A DNA stretch of 39,638 bases from Desulfomonile tiedjei (GCA_016212925.1 JACRDF010000018.1:1-39638); one strand, 5' to 3'. Counted from the stretch's first letter, positions 8,011-17,585 are shown. Numbers and translations: made by a program. The notes: generated by a model from the sequence alone, not told the origin.

Positions 8011-8188
8011 CCGCAAGACTGAATGGTTACCTCTATTTGCCGAATCCTGCTTGCTCGGGAACTGTTATGCGATAGGCATGTCTCACCCGTTAAGTCCGGA
8101 CCGAATCATTGTATCACGGCCCAGGACAAAGAGACATTGCAAGCCCGAAACCCTGGCGTCCAACGACCAAGAAATAAAACCTTCAGGC

Positions 8189-8216
8189 TTGACACTCGGA
8201 GAGAGACGGGATAAAG
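8189..8216 (+). promoter_or_regulatory. Possible sigma-70 promoter of the AAA ATPase gene
   Basis: A perfect -35 TTGACA (8189-8194) is followed 15-16 bp later by GATAAA (8210-8215). It would start transcription about 45 bp before the gene. The spacing is short, so this is tentative. Confidence 0.4.
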
Positions 8217-8268
8217 GTCGCTTCTTCTCTGAAAAGGATCTCCGTTTTATTTTTTTGTGGAGGAAATT

Positions 8269-9348
8269 ATGGAAATCGTTACGGACATTCCGCCTCCGGA
8301 AGAGTGTGTAACACGCATATTCGAATTCAGCGGGCATAAAGTGGAACCGGATGTGGCCGGAGACCTGTGGGTAAAGATCCTTCAACACAAGTGGTTTTTG
8401 TCCGAAAGGCTGGGAAGGGACGTAGGCATAAAGGTCGCTTGTGTGGATTTCATAGAAAATTCGGAATTGGTTCGAGATGAACTGGAACGATCTACCAGGA
8501 GCCATCTACTGAAAGAGATGGGGGCCCAGATGGTCGACAGGTCCGTCTGGGACACAATTTCCGAATCACAGCCCCCCAAGCAGATTGTCAGCAAGAGGAT
8601 TATACTTCCGCTCACTGAGGCTGAGCTGGCTCGGAAGCACGGGGTAGTCCCTCCGAGGACGATCATCTTCTTTGGTCCTCCCGGCACGGGAAAGACCTAT
8701 TTTGTGCGGGCCATAGCGAGTATTCTCCGGTGGTGGTTCGTGGAGGTCAGTCCCAGCAGCCTGATGGCCGACGGTGAAGATCGCCTGGGCGCCAACCTCA
8801 AGATATTCATGGAGAAGGCACGAGAACTGGACGAAGTGGTAATGTTTATCGATGAGTTCGAGGAAATCGCAGGGAGCCGCGATCAAGCTTCCCGGATTGA
8901 TAAGTCTATCACCAACGAATTTCTCAAGCAGGTCCCAATCCTCAAAGCAGAGGATAAGAAGAACCTTCTGGTATGCGCAACGAACTACATTCGCCATCTG
9001 GACGCCGCACTTCTCAGGCCCGGGCGTTTCGATTGCATCATACCTGTGGGAGGTCTGGACAGCGAGGGCCGAAAAACCATATTCGAGCATTATCTGTCCA
9101 AAACCAACTGTGGAGACGTGGACGTGGACAAGATCGTGTCCCAAATACCTCTCTTTACTCCTGCGGATATCGAATACCTGTTCCAGAAGGTAACGCAGCA
9201 CTCATTCGAACGGGAGCTGGTGAAAGGGGAAGATTACCGACTCGATACCAAGATTTTCCTGGAGATGATCTCCCAGATCCGCCCGACGCTTACCGATGAG
9301 ATCATTGAGGAGTTCAGGCAGGATTGCGTGGATTACACGCGGTACTAA
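8269..9348 (+). CDS. AAA+ ATPase with an N-terminal DUF4032-like domain
   Basis: This is a single-ring AAA ATPase of 359 aa, with Walker A GPPGTGKT (136-143), Walker B MFIDEFEE (192-199), a sensor-1-like LLVCATN (233-239) and the RPGRFD arginine-finger motif (250-255). These place it in the classical AAA clade (FtsH/Cdc48/ClpX-adaptor type). No protease motif or transmembrane segment follows. The first 65 residues carry LWVKILQHKWFLSERLGRDV (33-52), a pattern I associate with the DUF4032 family. ATG 8269 follows GGAGG at 5 bp, preferable to the GTG at 8257. The gene stands alone between repeat-filled gaps. It probably remodels or unfolds a specific substrate, which is unknown. Confidence 0.82.
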   Translation: MEIVTDIPPPEECVTRIFEFSGHKVEPDVAGDLWVKILQHKWFLSERLGRDVGIKVACVDFIENSELVRDELERSTRSHLLKEMGAQMVDRSVWDTISESQPPKQIVSKRIILPLTEAELARKHGVVPPRTIIFFGPPGTGKTYFVRAIASILRWWFVEVSPSSLMADGEDRLGANLKIFMEKARELDEVVMFIDEFEEIAGSRDQASRIDKSITNEFLKQVPILKAEDKKNLLVCATNYIRHLDAALLRPGRFDCIIPVGGLDSEGRKTIFEHYLSKTNCGDVDVDKIVSQIPLFTPADIEYLFQKVTQHSFERELVKGEDYRLDTKIFLEMISQIRPTLTDEIIEEFRQDCVDYTRY

Positions 9349-9356
9349 ACTGCTGT

Positions 9357-9431
9357 TGTGGGGCAGGCTTTCCAGCCTGCCTTGATGCCGGCTCACACAG
9401 GGCAATGACAGGCTGGAAAGCCTGTCCCACA
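9357..9431. repeat. Long inverted repeat, GTGGGGCAGGCTTTCCAGCCTGC family
   Basis: Arms TGTGGGGCAGGCTTTCCAGC and the near-matching complement ending AAAGCCTGTCCCACA. It lies 9 bp after the AAA ATPase stop and is followed by a T-run (ATTTTTTGCC), so it probably terminates that gene. A sister copy lies at 23758-23832. Confidence 0.75.
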
Positions 9432-9673
9432 TTTTTTGCCTTGAGGCTCCCAGCCACCAACCCCATCACCTGCAACCATAAACAAATTTAATAGTCCTGC
9501 CCTTACCTATCAACTTTCTTTACAGTAACTAATTGCGTCATATTAACTAGTTACCGATACACCCCCCTCCGTCATGCCACATTTTGTCACAGACTCGAGG
9601 TCCGCGAGTCCCACATTGGAGCGCGGGAATACCCTCATGCAAATAGTGGCCCTTTCTGAGCCCATTATTCCTA

Positions 9674-9690
9674 TTGGCACGTTTCTTGAC
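9674..9690 (+). promoter_or_regulatory. Sigma-54-like promoter candidate for the minor-pilin operon
   Basis: TTGGCACGTTTCTTGAC resembles the -24/-12 consensus TGGCACG-N4-TTGC, except that the -12 GC reads GA. It ends 70 bp before the first operon gene. Pilin genes are often sigma-54 dependent. An alternative sigma-70 reading (TTGACT 9686, TATTCT 9707, 15-bp spacer) overlaps it. The rest of the 9432-9673 gap shows nothing else. Confidence 0.35.
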
Positions 9691-9760
9691 TATATGTCCT
9701 GCGGTGTATTCTGCCGTTAGTTTTTACCCTCTATATAAGGCTTACTAAGGAGGTTCCGAC

Positions 9761-10168
9761 ATGAGGCCGTCTGGACAATCACTCAGCACCGTCCGGTCCT
9801 TGCTCCTTTTAACAACATGTCTTGTTTTTGCCGGCCTGGTTTTCACGTCGCAGGCGGCCGCACAGGGCGCCGGAGCAGCGCCGAAGCCTTCGCCTACAGT
9901 GCAGACCAAGGAAACTGCCACAGGCCTCATTTTTGAAGAGATGAAATTCCACCGGTTGCTCTTGAGCGGCCGACAATATCACATTACCGAGATCACGAAG
10001 TTTTACGGGATCGACGGCAAGCCGATTAACCGCCGCGGCCTCAAACGTGGAGACATAGTCAACGTCGAGTACGTCACCGGCGGTACAGCAGAAACCGAGG
10101 GGAAGCCATATCAGTCGGACGACCGGCGCCTCACAATTGTTCGTGTAGCTCCGAAAGCTCAAAGGTAA
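9761..10168 (+). CDS. Small exported protein heading the PilY1 operon
   Basis: A protein of 135 aa with a clear Sec signal peptide (residues 1-34, cleavage near SQAAAQG). The mature part of about 100 aa begins with an Ala/Pro linker. It continues as a small beta-rich domain with EITKFYGIDGKPINRRGLKRG (76-96), in a style resembling a small OB/SH3-like barrel. I do not recognise the family. AAGGAGG lies 7 bp before the ATG. It is 14 bp upstream of pilY1, so it is surely co-transcribed and may act in the periplasm on pilus-tip assembly. Confidence 0.75.
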   Translation: MRPSGQSLSTVRSLLLLTTCLVFAGLVFTSQAAAQGAGAAPKPSPTVQTKETATGLIFEEMKFHRLLLSGRQYHITEITKFYGIDGKPINRRGLKRGDIVNVEYVTGGTAETEGKPYQSDDRRLTIVRVAPKAQR

Positions 10169-10182
10169 GGGAGGGACGATCC

Positions 10183-13100
10183 ATGAAAATACAGATATCA
10201 AAGATGGCCTGGACTACTGTCCTGATCGCCCTTTCCTTTCTGCTGCTCTCTTTTTTACCTGCCGTGGCTGAGGACTGCTCCGCGCCTCCATTCATCGGCA
10301 CCGGTGAGAAATCCAATGTTCTTCTCATCCTCGACAACTCCAGAAGTATGAACGGGTTTGCGTACAACGAGGAGACGGGATCGTACAGCCAGAATAATAC
10401 GTTTACCTGTCCTCCTGTCACTAACACCAAGTGTTCAGGCCAGCCCAGTACTTGCGGCACAAAGACATCAAGAACGCCATGCCAAAATGTCACCGCTTGC
10501 ACCACCTACCCCGAGTTCACTTGGAGTTGTGATGCATTTGGTAGGGCGCATTCCGGCGATTGCACCTGGATCTACAGGTGCCAATGGGCCGGCAGCAGAT
10601 GCTCACGATACCTCCAGAGCAGAACATGCACAAAAACGTCAGGCAGCGACAATGCGAGCTACGCTTATGATACATCCGATCCCAACACAGCCAAGGTGAC
10701 GGTAACCATTAACCGGACTGACACCGGGTTTAGCGGAGACGCTTCCTACGGATACAGCCCGACGAAAAAGTACTACGGCTATTTTGACCCGGATAAGACC
10801 TACAAGTATAACAACACCAACCATTATTTCTATACCGAGTCCGGATGGAACGTGGTGGACCCTGAAAGTAAGGGGTACAGGGCTGCATGCGCGACAGGCA
10901 CCTGCGACAAATTCTCCGGAAACTGGCTGAACTGGCTGACCATGCGCCGCATTGACATCGCGAAAAAGGTGTTGACCGGTGGAAGACTCGGCGGCGACAC
11001 TACTGAATACGTTCTCATCGGCAATCCGCACCGTATCCAGCCAAGCGGATCGAACGTATACGCCTGGAAAATGTTTAATGACAACGGCTCCACCGGTGTG
11101 CACTACACTCCCTTTGCTCAAGGTGTCCTGGTTCACTTCTACACCGAGGATGACCTGATACAAAGGACCCCATCTCCGGGTGACCCATACAACGGAGCGT
11201 TCGTGCCACTCATGACTTTTTGGCCCGCGACGGTGAACGAGACAAATGGAACGGCAAAGCTCGATACCATATCGGACGATAACGTAAGCCTGGGCAACCC
11301 GAGCGGCACAGCGCATAACGGGAATCCTGGCGAGGTCAAGTACGTGGGAGGTGTGCAGAAAAGGGAAGAGAACGGCTCATATTATTTTGCGGTCAAGCAC
11401 AGCACCGTTGCCGACGGGACCCCACCCGCAGGTATTGTCCAAAATATGTTTAACAAGGTGCGGCTAGGGTTCATGCACTTCAACTATGGCCGTGGCCCCG
11501 CGGAGGGGTACGACCTCGGCGATACGGCTTTCACCGACTACCCGAGCGGGGACGGCATACACACGGTCACGGACAGATACGCGGACGGAGGCAGAGTGGT
11601 CCATCCCATAGGAGATCAGACCACAATGACCTCATGGCAGGGCACGACTATTCCCAAGATGGTCCACACCATAAACGATCTGATTGCCACCACATGGACC
11701 CCGCTCGCGGAGGTAATGAGGGAGGCAAAGAATTATTACGACCAACAGCCCTCTACTTACGCGCACAAAGACTCCTCGGGAGCTATCAAAGACAATTTCC
11801 AAGTAGGCGTCGATACGAATGGGCTTGACTGGGACCCGTACCGAGTCAACGGCGCGTACCTAAGCTGCCTCAAATCCTATATTGTGCTTGTGACCGACGG
11901 CGAGCCCACAGAGGACCATCCGTGCAACAACGGGTGCAAGACAGATGACTGTACCACAAGTTCGTCCAACTGCGCCCCGGTTACGGCTTCCACCTGGACC
12001 AGGTTCAATGGCTCCGGGTACTTGGACGACATTGCCTTTAAGCTCTGGAGGGAGGACCAGCGATTAGAGCCGCAACTGCCCGGAAACCAGGTGGTGTCCA
12101 CCTACGCCATTATGGTGTTTGAAGAGAATGCCACTGCCATAGATTTGCTTTCACGTGCGGCCATAGCGGGCGGATTTACCGACTTGAACGGTGATAGCCA
12201 GCCAGGGAAGCCGTGCGGTTCCTGCACGTGCACTTGGACTAACATGTACACCTGCGCGGGCAATGACGGGTACTATGAATGGGACGCGAACGCTGACCGG
12301 AGCCCCGACCATTTCATGATGGCCAAGGATGGGGATCAGTTGGAATCCTACATTCAGAGTATTTTCAGCCAGATCGCTCTTGGCGGCGCGGCCGGAGCGG
12401 TTGCCACCATTTCGCAGCAGACCAAGGAAGGTGACGCCATTATCCGCGGGGCCTTTGACGCGGGTGATCCTGCTAATCGAGCGCACCATTTCCTGTGGAA
12501 CGGCCGCTTGGAGGTTTACTGGCCGAACGCCGACGGGGAGTACGACTTCGAGATCCCGACCAATGCCAGCTTATTTTGTTCACAGATGAGCAGTCATGGA
12601 GACGGCTGCCCGTCCGGGGGCTGCTGCTGGGATGCGGGAGAAAAGCTGAAAGCTCTGACTGACCGCAGCGCTCGAACCATATTCACGTACGTGAAAGACC
12701 TTCCGCCCTCGGGCTGTTCCGCAACTGCAGGCAAGATGCCTTTCACGACCGATAACTGGAAATGTCTTCAGGAACTCATGAGACAGCCGGCGTCCGAGGC
12801 CCGCACTGGCGTATTGGGCGAAACCACGATCAAGGAGATAATAAATTGGACACGCGGTGAAGTGGATGCCGCCACGGGCCAACCCCCCGGTGGGACCGGG
12901 TATCGGGACCGAAAGGGGTATGTGCTTGGTGATATCGTTTATTCTACCCCTGTGATCGTCGGCCCACCACCTCTGGCATCGGTGTCCAGCGCGGATGGGA
13001 ACCTGCAGAGGGGCACCACGGACTACCGTGACGGAGCGGAGGCTTTTTGGGATTTCCGCAACTATTGGTTGGAAAACCCCTCCGGAACCAAGTACAAAGG

Positions 13101-15516
13101 GCGGCCCAAGGTAGCCTATGTTGGGGCAAATGACGGCATGATACATGCCTTCCTGATTGCCCGATTGAAAAAGGACGACAATACGTGGGACTACAATTGC
13201 ACCGCGGAAGGCGGGTATCCGGCCGCGGGGGCAGAGATGTGGGCTTACGTCCCCAGCAATTTGCTCGGTGATTTGGTCGACTTGTCCGAGAGCACCTACG
13301 GTTGGGACACGGGATGCCCGCATAGGCAGATGGTGGACCTTTCGCCCAAGGCCTGGGATGTGTTCATCAAATCCACCGACTGCTCCTGTTCTTCCACCCC
13401 CTGCGCCTATCCCAATGCCCGCCCGAGCACTTGCTCGGGTTCGAATCGGTGCTGGAGGACCATCATAATCGGTGGCGAAAGAGGCGGCGGTGACATGTAC
13501 TTTGCCCTGGACGTGACCGATCCGGCCAACCCGAAGGTTTTGTGGGAATATCCGGTGCTGAAGAACTTGGCAGTGGTCTATGAGGAAAGCGGCCAGACGA
13601 GAATCGATCTCCCGTTCCGGGAGAATGACCTATTGCACGACGCCGGCACCAGCAACGACACGACGTGTCCAAAGACCCCGGACAGCGAGTGGCTTAGCTG
13701 GACCAATGAAAGCTGCTTTGACTCGATGTACTTCAAGCTCAAGACCCTGCCCATGTCCTGGACAAAGGCGGTTTTGGGTCGGGTGCGCATACCCTCGGAT
13801 GTTACATTCTGGAGGTACGTGCCCCCCACCACCGGCACTACTGCTCCGACCCTTGCCCAGACTACCGGCTTTGGGGATTGCGACAACAAGCGGCATGTAG
13901 CTTTTATTGGAACGGGATTTCAGTTATTCGGCTTCAGCGACCTGCCGAGTTCCCTGCCTGACACTGACGAAAAACCGTTCAAGAGGGCTTTGACAAAACC
14001 ATATATGTTGGCTCTGGACGTGGAGACGGGAGAGAATTATTTTCAAGTCCTTTGGCCCCTCGCGGTGAAGGCCAGGACCGATGCGGGACTGCTCCCTGAC
14101 CAGCATATACCCACAAGCTCCACTACAACCTATATCCCCTGGGCCTTTGGCAGCCCGTCTCTGGTGGATGTCTGGAGCAATAACGATCATGAGACCCTGT
14201 CCACCGACACCGTGACCGACGTTAGCGGTACATTTGCTGAAGACGGTTTTGTGGACCGTCTGTACATCGGCGACTTGCGCGGTTACTTATACAGAATGGT
14301 GTTTAACCTGAAAGATTATGGGTCCGGCAATCCTTCCAATCACAAAGGTATGAACATAGAGTTCTGGCCTACCAAACCACTACCCGCGGAATCGACCGGC
14401 ACTAATCCGACGACGTGCGACCAGACCAACATCTTCCGTGGGTGCCGGCAACCGATTCAGTCCGCGCCCGCAATCTCGTACGATGCGGGGTCAACTGCAA
14501 CGGCCAATCCGCAGCTCAGGGTACTTTTCGGAACAGGTAAATTCGACAAGGTAGAGGGCGGTGCAAACGACAGGACCGATCTGACAAAGATGTCGTTTTA
14601 CAATTTGACGGACGACATCAAGAGCTTTAACTGCGTCACCGACGCGGACGGAGTGAAGACATGCCTAGCCTTGCCGGAAATAGCTCCCACCGCCACGTAC
14701 ACTATTGACACGGCGACCACTCCGGCAACGATTACACTGGCGCCCGCGGTAAGCGCGAACCCGGAAAGCGGATTCATGTTAACGGGCACGAACTTCGGTT
14801 TGACGTTCGGGGAAGGCGCGTGCAAGAGTGACAACAACGCGAGCCCGCCCACGGCGCCGTACGACTACTTGCGCAGTTGCGAAGAAACCACAGGTACCTG
14901 TGACGCTGCAACCCTCCTGAGAGTCTGCGGAACTGCGAGCGACCCCGGCTATGCAGAATGCGCGGCCGACTGCAAGCAGACCTTTAGCAGAGACGGAAAG
15001 TGCTGCGAGTGGAAGCTGGCGCCTCCGACAGGCGGACCGGACTGTTGCCAAGGAACATGCACAAAGTCATGCTCCGGCTCGCCTGAGAAATGCTCGCCGT
15101 GCTGGAGTTGCATATATGACTTTGCCACTCCGGGTGAACGGGTCATAGGCGACCCACTGATCGCGTTCGGACTGGTCTTTTTCACAACCTACATCCCGAC
15201 ATCCGACCCGTGCGCTGCGGGCGGGCATGGCTGGCTTTATATGCTGGATTACCGCTGCCAGTCGCTGGGTGACGGTTTTAACCCGGTCAGCGAGTCTTTC
15301 GGCCGCAACGTTATCCAGTTGCCGGATTTCGGGGCCAAGGTGGATCTTGGCACGGGCATGCCGAGTGAGCCGGTCATGGATTCTACCGGAGAGTACGTTT
15401 TCGTGCAGAAGAGCGACGCCACCGTGGTCAAGATAGGAGCCGGCGGCGGCGGCGGTGGCGGTGGCGGCGGAGGTTCATACAAAGCCATTCAATTCAAGGG
15501 GTGGGATAAGAAATGA
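10183..15516 (+). CDS. pilY1: PilY1-type type IV pilus tip adhesin/assembly factor
   Basis: PilY1 sits at the tip of type IV pili with the minor pilins and primes pilus assembly, adhesion and surface sensing. The 1777-aa protein has a signal peptide (1-29). A von Willebrand A domain follows with an intact MIDAS motif DNSRS (51-55) and a later VTDGEPT (about 570). The C-terminal beta-propeller runs from GYVLGDIVYSTPVIVG (about 912) through VAYVGANDGMIHAF (about 975) and GGGDMYFALDVTDP. It is longer than most PilY1 proteins (about 1000-1200 aa). The excess includes a 10-Cys insertion right after the MIDAS strand (about 76-149) and a 15-Cys segment near the end (about 1545-1645). An 11-glycine run precedes the last ten or so residues. 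GGGAGGGA precedes the ATG. Confidence 0.93.
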   Translation: MKIQISKMAWTTVLIALSFLLLSFLPAVAEDCSAPPFIGTGEKSNVLLILDNSRSMNGFAYNEETGSYSQNNTFTCPPVTNTKCSGQPSTCGTKTSRTPCQNVTACTTYPEFTWSCDAFGRAHSGDCTWIYRCQWAGSRCSRYLQSRTCTKTSGSDNASYAYDTSDPNTAKVTVTINRTDTGFSGDASYGYSPTKKYYGYFDPDKTYKYNNTNHYFYTESGWNVVDPESKGYRAACATGTCDKFSGNWLNWLTMRRIDIAKKVLTGGRLGGDTTEYVLIGNPHRIQPSGSNVYAWKMFNDNGSTGVHYTPFAQGVLVHFYTEDDLIQRTPSPGDPYNGAFVPLMTFWPATVNETNGTAKLDTISDDNVSLGNPSGTAHNGNPGEVKYVGGVQKREENGSYYFAVKHSTVADGTPPAGIVQNMFNKVRLGFMHFNYGRGPAEGYDLGDTAFTDYPSGDGIHTVTDRYADGGRVVHPIGDQTTMTSWQGTTIPKMVHTINDLIATTWTPLAEVMREAKNYYDQQPSTYAHKDSSGAIKDNFQVGVDTNGLDWDPYRVNGAYLSCLKSYIVLVTDGEPTEDHPCNNGCKTDDCTTSSSNCAPVTASTWTRFNGSGYLDDIAFKLWREDQRLEPQLPGNQVVSTYAIMVFEENATAIDLLSRAAIAGGFTDLNGDSQPGKPCGSCTCTWTNMYTCAGNDGYYEWDANADRSPDHFMMAKDGDQLESYIQSIFSQIALGGAAGAVATISQQTKEGDAIIRGAFDAGDPANRAHHFLWNGRLEVYWPNADGEYDFEIPTNASLFCSQMSSHGDGCPSGGCCWDAGEKLKALTDRSARTIFTYVKDLPPSGCSATAGKMPFTTDNWKCLQELMRQPASEARTGVLGETTIKEIINWTRGEVDAATGQPPGGTGYRDRKGYVLGDIVYSTPVIVGPPPLASVSSADGNLQRGTTDYRDGAEAFWDFRNYWLENPSGTKYKGRPKVAYVGANDGMIHAFLIARLKKDDNTWDYNCTAEGGYPAAGAEMWAYVPSNLLGDLVDLSESTYGWDTGCPHRQMVDLSPKAWDVFIKSTDCSCSSTPCAYPNARPSTCSGSNRCWRTIIIGGERGGGDMYFALDVTDPANPKVLWEYPVLKNLAVVYEESGQTRIDLPFRENDLLHDAGTSNDTTCPKTPDSEWLSWTNESCFDSMYFKLKTLPMSWTKAVLGRVRIPSDVTFWRYVPPTTGTTAPTLAQTTGFGDCDNKRHVAFIGTGFQLFGFSDLPSSLPDTDEKPFKRALTKPYMLALDVETGENYFQVLWPLAVKARTDAGLLPDQHIPTSSTTTYIPWAFGSPSLVDVWSNNDHETLSTDTVTDVSGTFAEDGFVDRLYIGDLRGYLYRMVFNLKDYGSGNPSNHKGMNIEFWPTKPLPAESTGTNPTTCDQTNIFRGCRQPIQSAPAISYDAGSTATANPQLRVLFGTGKFDKVEGGANDRTDLTKMSFYNLTDDIKSFNCVTDADGVKTCLALPEIAPTATYTIDTATTPATITLAPAVSANPESGFMLTGTNFGLTFGEGACKSDNNASPPTAPYDYLRSCEETTGTCDAATLLRVCGTASDPGYAECAADCKQTFSRDGKCCEWKLAPPTGGPDCCQGTCTKSCSGSPEKCSPCWSCIYDFATPGERVIGDPLIAFGLVFFTTYIPTSDPCAAGGHGWLYMLDYRCQSLGDGFNPVSESFGRNVIQLPDFGAKVDLGTGMPSEPVMDSTGEYVFVQKSDATVVKIGAGGGGGGGGGGGSYKAIQFKGWDKK

Positions 15517-15859
15517 CTCTGATTGAGACGGTCACGCGGCAAAGGCCTCAAAATAGCGCAATGGTCTGTGAATGGGACCGATCCGCGAATGAATGAGGCC
15601 TCGATGTGGTAACAACGGGCATCGGTAGGGGCCGGCACACCTGCCGGCCCATCCGAAATGTCGTGAAGGCCCCGCCGGGGTGACAGGTGTTTGGTACAGG
15701 GCTTGCATGAAAATCTAACACCATTAGGATGGGGTTACCGACGCAGTCCCCGGAGGTCTCCGCATCCTCTCGTTATTGTCCGAGGGAAACGCAATAAGAA
15801 GTGGCGAAGAGCGTGGAAGTCGGCGATAATAGGAAAAAACCTCGACTGGAAAGTTCTGC

Positions 15860-16621
15860 ATGACCTCATTAATTCTTAGGGTGGATTCTCACACCGGTCC
15901 CGGACTCCGATCCGGGGTCCGCGGGAGTAACGGAACGTTGGGCTATAGTTTGAATCTCTGGTTGCTCTTGTTCGCCTGCCTAATTTGCCTGACATTCCAG
16001 ACCCCGAGCGCGTCCTTCGGCCAGACGGATGCCGACGACGAGCCGGAGTTGACGGCCCCGGAGTCGACCGCGCCGGAGGCCGCGCAGGTGACCGAACTGA
16101 AGTTGGATCCGGAGCGGCCGGAAACGGGTTCGCGCCTCAAGGCTTTTATCAAGATGTCCGGAGCGGTGCGGGCCGAAGTGCGATGGTCATTGAACGGGGA
16201 AGAGGTCGATCTTGTCGATTACGACGGCCTCTCCGGCCATGTCGACTTTGCGAAGCCCCTACGGGCAGGGGATAAGGTGGCAGTTGCCGTCACCCCTTTT
16301 GATGTTTCGCAGGCCCCTGGTAATACGGCTACAAGAGAAGTCGTGTGCATCAACGCGGCGCCGAATCTCCGCCTTGTGAAGCAGGAGATAGTCGGGTACA
16401 ATTATAGGGCGCAGGTCGAAGCCAAGGACCCCGAAAACGAACCGTTGGAACTCACCATAGAGGGACCGCCGGGAATGGCAATAGATCCAAAAGGGCACGT
16501 AAGCTGGACCATCGGAACTCAGACCTCAGGGCAGTTTCAGATCAAGGTTTCGGCCAAAGACAAGGAAGGAGCCACCGCCATCCTTACCTACTCCATCCAG
16601 ATCGGAAGGACACGCAGGTGA
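15860..16621 (+). CDS. Exported Ig-like/cadherin-like domain protein in the pilin operon
   Basis: Up to 253 aa. A hydrophobic signal segment (LWLLLFACLICLTF, residues 33-46) lies unusually far from ATG 15860. An internal TTG at 15938 (GGGAG and GGA upstream) would give a normal signal peptide. After an acidic Pro/Glu linker (55-77) come two beta-sandwich-like units: residues 78-165 (VRWSLNGEEVDLVDYDG) and 168-250. In the second, DPENEPLELTIEGPPGMAID and GHVSWTI match the putative-Ig (He_PIG) pattern. Its stop overlaps the next prepilin start by GTGA, so translation is coupled. It may be a pilus-associated periplasmic scaffold or an adhesin accessory. The 343-bp gap before it holds a GGGGCCGGC...GCCGGCCC palindrome near 15631 and no clear gene. 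Confidence 0.78.
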   Translation: MTSLILRVDSHTGPGLRSGVRGSNGTLGYSLNLWLLLFACLICLTFQTPSASFGQTDADDEPELTAPESTAPEAAQVTELKLDPERPETGSRLKAFIKMSGAVRAEVRWSLNGEEVDLVDYDGLSGHVDFAKPLRAGDKVAVAVTPFDVSQAPGNTATREVVCINAAPNLRLVKQEIVGYNYRAQVEAKDPENEPLELTIEGPPGMAIDPKGHVSWTIGTQTSGQFQIKVSAKDKEGATAILTYSIQIGRTRR

Positions 16622-17553
16622 AATCCTCAAAGGGCCTCACCATTGTCGAGCTTGTGGTCGTCCTCGCGGTAATCGGAATTTTCATTTCCATCGGCGTGGG
16701 ACCCATGTTCGGTTGGATAAGTCACTACCGTTTTGAAGCCGCGGGCCGCTCTTTTGTCAACGCGGCTCAATCCGTGCGTATTCAAGCGATTTCAGGCCTG
16801 CCGGGTTTTAAGGTCAGGCCCGCGCCCGCGGTGGGCATTCAAGGATCCCTCGACAACAAATCGTTCAGAGTCTTTCTTGATTCGGTGACTTTCACCTGTA
16901 ACACCTGCGGGACCGTGTCTGACAGAAAGCCTACATCGGAGGAGCTGCCCATAAAGGTCGGGGACTACGTGGAGCTGGCGGGATTCAATCAACCGGACTA
17001 TCTCTACGGCAACCTGTTCAGAATAACGGCTTTGAATCCTAATCCCCCGGCCGTTGACAAAGCGACGCCGGAAAAGGACGAATTCGGGCACCTGCGGTGG
17101 AGGATTACGAGTTCCCCATTTTCGATCGATTGTGAAAGCTGCCGCGACGACGATGCGTCAAACTGCGTCAAGTGGACGGATGCTGCGAGCACCACTTACA
17201 CTCTGAACACGGGAAAAGTGCAGGTTGCCGCGTGCCTGAAATTTCTGCCGAATACGGATTTGCCCGTGAGTCAAAGGGTACCTTATGCCGTGATCAAGAA
17301 CAAAACGGGGAGTTCCGTCGAGTGCTACTATGACCCTGATTACTATGAAGTCGAGGTGGCGGTAAGAAAACCTGACGGGACATATCTGGACATGGCAACT
17401 CCCACCATTGTCTTTGACTTTGCAGGGGCTACCAGAAACCATGCCGAATATACCGTCAGTATAAGAAAGAAGAAAAAAGGGGCCGTCGATCCGAAGACCC
17501 ATGCCCTCAACTTCCACATTGATTCTGCGGGAAGGATCAAACTAGGGCTTTAG
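16618..17553 (+). CDS. FimT/FimU-like type IV minor prepilin
   Basis: A 311-aa class III signal-peptide protein. Prepilin peptidase would cut at KSSKG|LTIVE, with Glu at +5 and a hydrophobic helix to about residue 27 (VVVLAVIGIFISIGVG). The C-terminal body is larger than usual for FimT/FimU (about 170 aa). It contains two CxxC pairs, CNTC (99-102) and CESC, that suggest disulfides. The start is GTG 16618, overlapping the upstream stop, with GGAAGGA inside the preceding gene. By position it is the GspH/FimU-type member of the minor-pilin set. Confidence 0.85.
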   Translation: MKSSKGLTIVELVVVLAVIGIFISIGVGPMFGWISHYRFEAAGRSFVNAAQSVRIQAISGLPGFKVRPAPAVGIQGSLDNKSFRVFLDSVTFTCNTCGTVSDRKPTSEELPIKVGDYVELAGFNQPDYLYGNLFRITALNPNPPAVDKATPEKDEFGHLRWRITSSPFSIDCESCRDDDASNCVKWTDAASTTYTLNTGKVQVAACLKFLPNTDLPVSQRVPYAVIKNKTGSSVECYYDPDYYEVEVAVRKPDGTYLDMATPTIVFDFAGATRNHAEYTVSIRKKKKGAVDPKTHALNFHIDSAGRIKLGL

Positions 17554-17585
17554 CCGCGGGATAATCTCTAAGCAAGGTCACGGAA

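Noticed and set aside
13435-13455. GGTTCGAATC, resembling a tRNA T-loop
   Set aside because: It lies inside the intact pilY1 frame with no acceptor or anticodon stems around it.
15691-15879. Short open frame before the Ig-like protein gene
   Set aside because: No ribosome site and no recognisable protein features; the region is repeat-like.
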